The notes beneath the pieces were generated by a model that was not told where the DNA came from, searched no databases, and was given only the letters and a program-made list of their open reading frames with translations. Positions 5,899-10,875 of a stretch of 10,875 nucleotides of DNA are shown in pieces. A program made the position numbers and the translations under genes. Origin of the DNA: JBDNFP01 sp041689775 (GTDB taxonomy: Bacteria > Bacteroidota > Bacteroidia > Cytophagales > Spirosomataceae); the NCBI GenBank assembly GCA_041689775.1, contig JBDNFP010000105.1, positions 1 to 10,875 on the forward strand. Reading direction: 5' to 3'. Positions within the stretch are counted from its first letter, which is position 1, and every line of letters begins with the position of its first letter.

Positions 5899-6040
5899 GC
5901 TTGTAATAGCAGTTACACGAAATGGCGAAAAAAGTGCAAAATTCACACTTATTTTCTGCCAAGAAATATTTTCTTGGCAGAAAATATTCAGTCACGAAGT
6001 CCGCCACTTCTTATAGCCGCAAACCGTTGGTGGGAAGTTT
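5899..6040 (+). other. S6: attC-like recombination site closing cassette E (right end of array)
   Basis: The 5' arm GCTTGTAA (5899-5906) matches the cassette E start, but the next base is T, so AAC is AAT here. The 3' core is GTTGGTGG (6026-6033). The outer stem 5909-5930 pairs with 5999-6020 at about 15 of 22, most of the rest being wobble-type. AAC-equivalent to GTT is 124 bases, and the sequence is homologous to S3 along its length. Confidence 0.85.
5950..5986. repeat. Perfect 17-bp hairpin in the loop of attC S6
   Basis: Positions 5950-5966 and 5970-5986 are exact reverse complements (TATTTTCTGCCAAGAAA on the left) with a 3-base loop TAT. The equivalent loop of S3 is related but no longer perfectly paired. 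It could also act as a bidirectional transcription terminator for the cassette, though no long T-run follows. Confidence 0.8.
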
Positions 6041-6097
6041 ACCAGGCGACATAGCACAATCAAATTCAATTCACCTGGTCGAATAAAAGCGAAGTAG
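6029..6097 (+). pseudogene. Possible severed C-terminus of the gene at the left edge
   Basis: In the phase of the S6 core (GTT 6026-6028), 22 codons stay open to TAG at 6095-6097: GGKFTRRHSTIKFNSPGRIK then AK. The left-edge gene reads its S1 core GTT (138-140) in the same phase, so removing the array core to core would join both pieces into one frame, ending shortly before the terminator. The phase match alone has a one in three chance. An inverted repeat (ACCAGGCGA 6041-6049, TCACCTGGT 6071-6079, 8 of 9) lies here and is unexplained. Confidence 0.3.
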
Positions 6098-6165
6098 ATG
6101 AAGCAAGTGTTGAGATAGAACCCATTTTCGTGTTCCATGTGCCCACGACTAGGGTTTGGAAAATA

Positions 6166-6216
6166 CGGTAACAAAAGAAAATGGACAGCCTACCGGCTGC
6201 CCGTTTTTTGTTACCG
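6166..6216. terminator. Strong bidirectional intrinsic terminator
   Basis: The inner stem GGACAGCC (6183-6190) and GGCTGCCC (6195-6202) has a TACC loop and one mismatch, followed by T6 (6204-6209). An outer perfect 11-bp stem CGGTAACAAAA (6166-6176) pairs with TTTTGTTACCG (6206-6216), so A-rich and T-rich tracts flank the stem on both strands. It separates whatever ends on the left from the restriction operon on the right. Confidence 0.85.
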
Positions 6217-6222
6217 CTTACT

Positions 6223-6255
6223 AATGATTTTCGTTCATGTTAAACGATTTTCGTT
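6223..6255. promoter_or_regulatory. Tandem operator-like repeats before the XRE gene
   Basis: Two copies of AAYGATTTTCGTT lie at 6223-6235 and 6243-6255, exactly 20 bases apart (about two helical turns). The second is a clean inverted repeat AACGA-TTT-TCGTT, the first the same with one change (AATGA). They stand 42-74 bases before the XRE start, as expected for sites bound by a dimeric XRE repressor or controller protein. Binding by the adjacent protein is inference. Confidence 0.6.
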
Positions 6256-6296
6256 AACTTGACATATTTTAACAAACAAATCAATAAAAACGCGGT

Positions 6297-6581
6297 ATGC
6301 AGTTGATCAGTGCATCATATAAGGCTTTGAGAAAGCAGAAAGGACTGAGTTTTCACCAGGCCGGCAAAATTCTAAATATGGACCCATCGCTGGTAAGCCG
6401 GATTGAGAATAACTTACGCCAGCCAACTAGGGAGCAGCTGATGAATATAGCTAAGCTCTATGAACTCGACCCGGACGCGCTTTTGGTCGATTGGCTAAGT
6501 GACAAGGTGGTGCAAGGGCTGCAAGGCGAAAAGCTGGCTAAACAGGTATTGAAGGCAGCTGAATTGAAAATAACTAGCTGA
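6297..6581 (+). CDS. XRE-family helix-turn-helix regulator of the type I restriction locus
   Basis: The product is 94 residues. A single XRE domain covers about residues 7-60: LSFHQAGKILNMD (17-29) forms the second helix and DPSLVSRIENNLRQPT (29-44) the recognition helix and following loop. A polar helical tail (about 65-94) may serve dimerisation. It is the size of restriction-modification controller proteins and stands directly before hsdR with a 60-base gap. It probably binds the tandem repeats at 6223-6255 and so regulates itself and hsdR/hsdS, which is inference. The ATG at 6297 is kept because an A-rich leader precedes it and the XRE domain begins immediately. Confidence 0.88.
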   Translation: MQLISASYKALRKQKGLSFHQAGKILNMDPSLVSRIENNLRQPTREQLMNIAKLYELDPDALLVDWLSDKVVQGLQGEKLAKQVLKAAELKITS

Positions 6582-6641
6582 TAATGTGTCTTTTTAGGTA
6601 CTATTATTTCATTTGCTAAACCTTTCCTGGGCACCATTTGA

Positions 6642-9600
6642 ATGAGCAAAGAAAACCAAATTGAAGACGATCTTATTAAGCAACTCACGGCGCTAAAATA
6701 TGGCTACCGACCTGACATAGTCGATAGAAGGTCGCTTGAACAAAATTTTAAAAGCAAATTTGAAACGCTCAATCGGGTAAAGCTCACCGAGAATGAATTT
6801 TTAAGACTGCGGGAGGTAATCATCAATCCTGATGTTTTTGCTGCTTCCAAGCTGTTGCGCGAACAACAGTATTTTCAGCGGGAGGACGGTACGCCTTTGC
6901 ACTACACGCTGGTCAATATCAAAGATTGGTGCAAAAACGACTACGAGGTGATTCGTCAACTCCGGATCAATACCGAGAACAGCCACCAACGGTACGACGT
7001 GATGCTGCTGATCAATGGGTTGCCGGTGGTCCAGATCGAGCTGAAAAAGCTGGATATTTCTCCCCGGAAGGCCATGCAGCAAATTGTGGATTACAAGAGC
7101 GAACCCGGCAACGGGTACGGCAACTCCCTACTTTGTTTCATGCAGTTGTTTATCGTCAGCAACCGATCCACTACCTACTATTTTGCCAACAACAAAAACC
7201 AGCACTTTGCCTTCAATGCCGACGAGCAGTTTTTGCCCATTTACCAGCTCGCCGACGCTTCCAATAAGAAAATTACCCACCTGGAACCGTTCACCGAGAA
7301 GTTTTTGAGCAAGTGTACCCTGGGCGAAATGATCAGCAAGTACATGGTGTTGGTCGAGAGCGAACAGAAATTGCTCGTCATGCGGCCCTACCAGATTTAC
7401 GCGGTGAAGGCCATTGTCGATTCCATCCACCAAAACCGGGGCAATGGGTACATCTGGCACACCACCGGGAGCGGCAAAACGCTAACTTCTTTCAAGGCTT
7501 CTACCCTCCTGAAAGATAACCCCGACCTTGAAAAGTGTTTGTTTGTGGTGGATCGGAAAGATTTGGACCGCCAAACCCGGGAAGAGTTCAATAAATTTCA
7601 GGAAGGCAGTGTGGAAGAAAACACCAATACGGAGGCGTTGGTGAAACGTTTGCTTTCTACCGATTACGCCGATAAGGTAATCGTGACCACCATTCAAAAA
7701 TTGGGCCTGGCGCTGGATGGTACGTATAAGAAAAATTACAAAGAGCGATTGGAACCTCTGCGGGAGCATCGGATCGCGCTCATCTTTGACGAGTGCCACC
7801 GTTCGCAATTCGGCGAAAACCACAAAGCGATCAAGGAGTTTTTCCCCAATGCGCAGCTATTTGGCTTTACGGGTACGCCCATTTTTGAGGAGAACGCCAG
7901 CTATATCCAGATCGACGGGGAAGAAAAATCGCTCAAAACCACGCGGGACATCTTTCAGAATGAGCTACCCAAGTACACCATCACCCACGCCATTGAGGAC
8001 CGGAACGTTCTGAAATTCCATATCGACTACTACAAAGGCAAAGGTTCCCAAAGCCCCAAACCCGGTGAGCCTATTGCCCAACAAGCCGTAGTGGAAGCTA
8101 TTCTGGCCAAGCACGCGCCCGCCACCAACGCCCGGCGCTTTAATGCCCTATTGGCTACGGCTTCCATCAATAACGCCATTGAATATTATCAGCTGTTCAA
8201 AGCCATTCAAACCCAGAAGCAAGCAGAAAACGAGGAGTACAAGCCGCTCCATATCGCTTGTGTATTCTCGCCACCGGCGCAACTTATTGCTAAGGAAGGA
8301 GATCCGCATAGTCAAAAAAATGCGGCGGACATTAAACAATTGCAGGAAGATTTAAAACAGGAGAAAGAGGATAACAAGCAGAATCCCGAAGAGAAGAAAA
8401 CCGCCCTCAAATCCATCATCGCCGATTACAACCAGCAATTCGGTACTAACCACAGCATCGGCGAGTTTGACCTGTACTACCAGGATGTGCAAAAGCGCAT
8501 TAAAGACCAGAAATTCAGCACTACCGATTATCCCCGCAAGAACAAGATCGATATTACCATTGTGGTCGATATGCTGCTGACGGGCTTTGACTCCAAGTAC
8601 CTGAACACCCTGTACGTAGACAAAAACCTACGGTACCACGGCCTGATCCAGGCGTTTTCGCGGACCAATCGGGTGCTTAATGACACCAAGCCCTACGGCA
8701 ATATCCTGGACTTCCGGTCGCAGCAGGAAGCCGTCAACCAGGCCATTACGCTTTTCTCCGGCGAAAACAGTAACCGGGCCAAGGAGATATGGATGGTGGA
8801 CCCGGCCCCGGTGGTGATTGACCACTACCAAAAGGCGGTGGAAGCGCTGGGCGTTTTTATGCAGGAACATCAGTTGGCCAACGAGCCGGAGGAAGTGTAT
8901 AATCTGAAAGGCGACGCCGCCCGGATTGACTTTGTGCAAAAATTTAAGGAGGTACAAAAGCTTAAAGTACAGCTGGACCAGTACACCGACATCGACGAAG
9001 CGCAGCAGGCCCAGATTGAGGCCATATTGCCCGCCGATACCTTGCAGGAGTTTCGGAGCACCTACCTGGAAACCGCAAAACAACTACGGAAAATACAGCA
9101 AAAAGAAGGCGATCAAGCCCCGCCGGATATTCAGCAGCTGGATTTTGAATTTGTGCTGTTTGCTTCGGCCGTCATTGATTACGACTACATCATGAGTCTG
9201 ATTGCCGACAGTACCCAAAAGAAACCCGCCCGGCAAAAAATGACCAAAGCCCAGGTGATTAGCCTGCTGAGTGCCAATGCCAACCTGATGGACGAGCAGG
9301 AAGACTTGACCGACTACATCACGGGCCTGGACTGGAACAGCGGGCAGGATGTAGAAACCCTACGCAAGGGCTATGAAGCCTTTGTCCAGGAAAAAAACGA
9401 AAAGGAACTGGCCGCCCTAGCCCACAAGCACGGCCTGCCCACGGCCGACCTCAAAGCTTTTATTGAAACGATTATGAACCGAATGATTTTTGACGGTGAA
9501 AAACTCACCGACTTATTAGCACCCCTGGAACTGGGCTGGAAACAGCGCCGGGTAAAAGAACTGGCCCTGATGGAAGATCTGGTACCCCAATTAAAAAAAA

Positions 9601-9644
9601 TAGCCCAAGGGCGTGACATATCTGGATTAGCCGCTTATGAGTAA
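6642..9644 (+). CDS. hsdR: Type I restriction enzyme, endonuclease/translocase subunit R
   Basis: The product is 1000 residues, normal for the family. The N-terminal PD-(D/E)xK nuclease has Asp119 and Glu133-x-Lys135 in RYDVMLLINGLPVVQIELKK. The SF2 translocase follows: Walker A WHTTGSGKT (272-280), motif Ia FVVDRKDLDRQT (301-312), DECH box (383-386, in DECHRSQF), motif III FGFTGTPI (407-414), motif V VVDMLLTGFD (641-650), motif VI QAFSRTNR (670-677). The helical C-terminal part (about 700-1000) is the region used to bind the M2S core. All key residues are present, so the enzyme should be able to translocate DNA and cleave sites lacking host methylation. GC is near 50%, unlike the cassettes. 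Its stop overlaps the hsdS start (ATGAGTAA). Confidence 0.97.
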   Translation: MSKENQIEDDLIKQLTALKYGYRPDIVDRRSLEQNFKSKFETLNRVKLTENEFLRLREVIINPDVFAASKLLREQQYFQREDGTPLHYTLVNIKDWCKNDYEVIRQLRINTENSHQRYDVMLLINGLPVVQIELKKLDISPRKAMQQIVDYKSEPGNGYGNSLLCFMQLFIVSNRSTTYYFANNKNQHFAFNADEQFLPIYQLADASNKKITHLEPFTEKFLSKCTLGEMISKYMVLVESEQKLLVMRPYQIYAVKAIVDSIHQNRGNGYIWHTTGSGKTLTSFKASTLLKDNPDLEKCLFVVDRKDLDRQTREEFNKFQEGSVEENTNTEALVKRLLSTDYADKVIVTTIQKLGLALDGTYKKNYKERLEPLREHRIALIFDECHRSQFGENHKAIKEFFPNAQLFGFTGTPIFEENASYIQIDGEEKSLKTTRDIFQNELPKYTITHAIEDRNVLKFHIDYYKGKGSQSPKPGEPIAQQAVVEAILAKHAPATNARRFNALLATASINNAIEYYQLFKAIQTQKQAENEEYKPLHIACVFSPPAQLIAKEGDPHSQKNAADIKQLQEDLKQEKEDNKQNPEEKKTALKSIIADYNQQFGTNHSIGEFDLYYQDVQKRIKDQKFSTTDYPRKNKIDITIVVDMLLTGFDSKYLNTLYVDKNLRYHGLIQAFSRTNRVLNDTKPYGNILDFRSQQEAVNQAITLFSGENSNRAKEIWMVDPAPVVIDHYQKAVEALGVFMQEHQLANEPEEVYNLKGDAARIDFVQKFKEVQKLKVQLDQYTDIDEAQQAQIEAILPADTLQEFRSTYLETAKQLRKIQQKEGDQAPPDIQQLDFEFVLFASAVIDYDYIMSLIADSTQKKPARQKMTKAQVISLLSANANLMDEQEDLTDYITGLDWNSGQDVETLRKGYEAFVQEKNEKELAALAHKHGLPTADLKAFIETIMNRMIFDGEKLTDLLAPLELGWKQRRVKELALMEDLVPQLKKIAQGRDISGLAAYE

Positions 9645-10875
9645 GAATAAATTGATACCAGAATTGCGTTTTCCTGATTTTTTGAATGCGGGAGAGTGGC
9701 AAATAGAAGTACTTCAAAATTTAAGCCAAGTGATTGTCGAAAAAACCAAAGGCCGGAAATATAAATTGATGAGTATTACGTCTGGCGTTGGACTTGTATC
9801 CCAACTCGAAAAATTTGGAAGAGAGATAGCAGGTAATTCATACAAAAACTATTACGTAATACGTAATGGAGATTTTGCCTATAACAAGAGTTCTACAAAA
9901 CTTTATTCAGAAGGTGAAATTGCATTATTTCAAAATGACGAAATAGGAGCTGTTCCGAATAGTATTTTCACCTGTTTTCGATTTGATCAGAGGAAGGTTT
10001 ATCCGACGTTTGCAAAATATCCTTTTGTGAATAATATTCACGGCAATTGGTTGAGAAATTTCATATCTGTTGGTGCAAGAGCTAATGGCGCACTTCAAGT
10101 GAATAATAAGGATTTATTTTTGCTGCCATTTCCTTTTCCTAACCTCCAAGAACAGCAAAAAATCGCTTCCTGCCTTTCTTCCTTAAATGAAGTCATTGCG
10201 GCCCACAGCCAAAAGCTAGAAGCTTTAAAAGACCACAAAAAAGGCCTGATGCAAAACCTTTTCCCGCAAATGTCTGAATTAGGATTAGATAGATTAAAGG
10301 ATGATAAGATTAAGGGAAAAGAAATCCTAAAATCACAAAATCCTAAAAATCATAATTCAGACAATGTGCCTAAATATCGTTTTCCTGAGTTTTTGAAGGA
10401 TGGGGAGTGGGTGGAGAAGAAGTTGGGGGTGGTATTGGATTTTGTTATGGGGAATGCATTTAAAAGTAATGACTTTGTTGAAAATGGAGTACAACTTATA
10501 AGAATGGGAAACTTATATCAAGGTGTACTTCAACTAAATAGAATACCTGTTTTTTTGCCGGATAATTTTGTTGGAGAGTATCAGCAATTTTTAGTTAAAC
10601 CACGTGATTTATTAATGTCTATGACTGGTACTTTAGGAAAAAGAGACTATGGCTTTGTTTTGCAAATACCCGCAAACAGTTCTGATTTATTATTGAATCA
10701 ACGAGTAATAAAATTAGTACCTAAAGAGGGCTATATTAAAGAGTTTGTTCTTCAGGTATTCAAGAATGAGTCTTTTTTACAAAAGCTATACTCTATTCCC
10801 GGAGGAACAAAACAAGCAAACTTATCAACTAAAGATTTGAAAGAAATTAAAATTTCATTTCCAAAACTAACAGAA
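9637..10875 (+). CDS. hsdS: Type I restriction-modification specificity subunit S, 3' end outside the window
   Basis: ATG at 9637 overlaps the end of hsdR by 8 bases (ATGAGTAA), implying coupled translation; 413 codons are open to the window edge. The layout is two half-repeats. Half 1 is LRFPDFLNAGEW (about 10-21), a first target-recognition domain, then the helical conserved region EQQKIASCLSSLNEVIAAHS...HKKGLMQNLFPQM (about 172-212). Half 2 is YRFPEFLKDGEW (about 247-258), then the second recognition domain with AFKSND, LIRMGNLYQG, MSMTGTLGK and LLNQRV, ending GGTKQANLSTKDLKEIKISF. Only the last conserved helix is missing (around 40-50 residues). The recognition domains are AT-rich, as is usual for these fast-exchanged parts. 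The two domains each set one half of the bipartite DNA target. No hsdM is in view. Confidence 0.95.
   Translation, partial: MSKNKLIPELRFPDFLNAGEWQIEVLQNLSQVIVEKTKGRKYKLMSITSGVGLVSQLEKFGREIAGNSYKNYYVIRNGDFAYNKSSTKLYSEGEIALFQNDEIGAVPNSIFTCFRFDQRKVYPTFAKYPFVNNIHGNWLRNFISVGARANGALQVNNKDLFLLPFPFPNLQEQQKIASCLSSLNEVIAAHSQKLEALKDHKKGLMQNLFPQMSELGLDRLKDDKIKGKEILKSQNPKNHNSDNVPKYRFPEFLKDGEWVEKKLGVVLDFVMGNAFKSNDFVENGVQLIRMGNLYQGVLQLNRIPVFLPDNFVGEYQQFLVKPRDLLMSMTGTLGKRDYGFVLQIPANSSDLLLNQRVIKLVPKEGYIKEFVLQVFKNESFLQKLYSIPGGTKQANLSTKDLKEIKISFPKLTE
10275..10368 (+). repeat. AATCCT-type short repeats forming the hsdS inter-domain linker
   Basis: AATCCTAA occurs at 10323-10330 and 10339-10346, and its reverse complement TTAGGATT at 10279-10286, amid further GATTA/GATAAG words. 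It encodes about 31 residues (LGLDRLKDDKIKGKEILKSQ and on to HNSDNV) that match no conserved HsdS part. I recall similar AATCCT-rich repeats scattered in Bacteroidota genomes, which I cannot check here. Confidence 0.5.

Larger units (their letters stand above)
138..6026 (+). mobile_element. Integron-type gene-cassette array of five cassettes, no integrase present (CALIN-like)
   Basis: Five units lie head to tail, each bounded by a GTT core: A 139-1170, B 1171-2854, C 2855-3568, D 3569-5290, E 5291-6026. Each ends in an attC-like palindrome. The sequence just after each opening core is the reverse complement of the 5' arm of the palindrome closing the same unit: GTTGTAGCAA with TTGCTACAAC, GTTGGCAGTA with TACTGCCAAC, GTTAGCTGCT with AGCAGCTAAC, GTTACCTG with CAGGTAAC, and GTTACAAGC with GCTTGTAAT (8 of 9). 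This is the signature of cassettes that were circular and were inserted by an IntI-type tyrosine recombinase cutting between G and TT. No integrase gene and no attI are visible. Known of integrons: such integrase-less clusters occur and may be mobilised in trans. Whether this one is mobile is inference. Confidence 0.85.

Noticed and set aside
5992..6174. Reverse 60-codon frame after the array
   Set aside because: It spans the S6 attC arm and an untranslated stretch and shows no signal, motif or promoter.
6166..6216. A further attC (GTAAC...GTTAC hairpin) to the right of S6
   Set aside because: The near-perfect long stem, T6 run and short loop are terminator features; no cassette-start complement is present.
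6259..6264. TTGACA as a sigma-70 -35 box for the XRE gene
   Set aside because: Bacteroidota do not use this consensus, and no matching TAnnTTTG lies at the right distance downstream.
1..10875. tRNA, rRNA, CRISPR array, insertion sequence or integrase gene
   Set aside because: No cloverleaf, regularly spaced identical repeats, transposase motif or tyrosine-recombinase motif was seen on either strand.

Overview
The window looks like a Bacteroidota chromosome. Three exported proteins have short signal peptides ending in ...Q. Gene leaders are A-rich with no Shine-Dalgarno sequence. One clear Bacteroidota promoter is present (TTTG, 19 bases, TATATTTG). Genus cannot be decided from the sequence. 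Two compositions alternate: positions 1 to about 130 and the XRE-hsdR block (about 6030-9640) are near 45-50% GC by eye, whereas about 140-5890 is strongly AT-rich.

The centre (about 138-6026) reads as an integron-type gene-cassette array with no integrase in view (a CALIN-like cluster). Five imperfect palindromes of about 120-155 bases (S2-S6) follow successive gene units. Each starts with ...AAC (AAT in S6), holds a long imperfect stem, and ends ...GTTR. A sixth junction (S1, GTT at 138-140) precedes the first unit. The strongest evidence is internal. In a true cassette the first bases after a GTT core must be complementary to the 5' arm of the SAME cassette's own attC. This holds at all five units: 10/10, 10/10, 10/10, 8/8 and 8/9 bases. 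The cassettes are A, a secreted protein plus a two-helix membrane protein; B, a secreted beta-lactamase-fold serine hydrolase; C, a reverse-strand cluster of three tiny overlapping genes, two apparently broken, with its own promoter; D, an ArnT/GT39-like membrane glycosyltransferase; E, a small secreted protein. Every intact forward-strand product is predicted exported or membrane-bound.

The array may sit inside the 3' end of a resident gene. A reading frame enters at the left edge, crosses the S1 core and stops within cassette A. If the five cassettes are removed precisely from core to core, that frame joins in phase to a 23-codon open tail ending at 6097, just before a strong bidirectional terminator.

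The right part is a type I restriction-modification locus: tandem operator-like repeats, an XRE regulator, hsdR (1000 aa) and hsdS, which overlaps hsdR by 8 bases and runs off the window edge. No hsdM is visible; it may lie beyond the window. The hsdS linker between its two half-domains is made of short AATCCT-type repeats.
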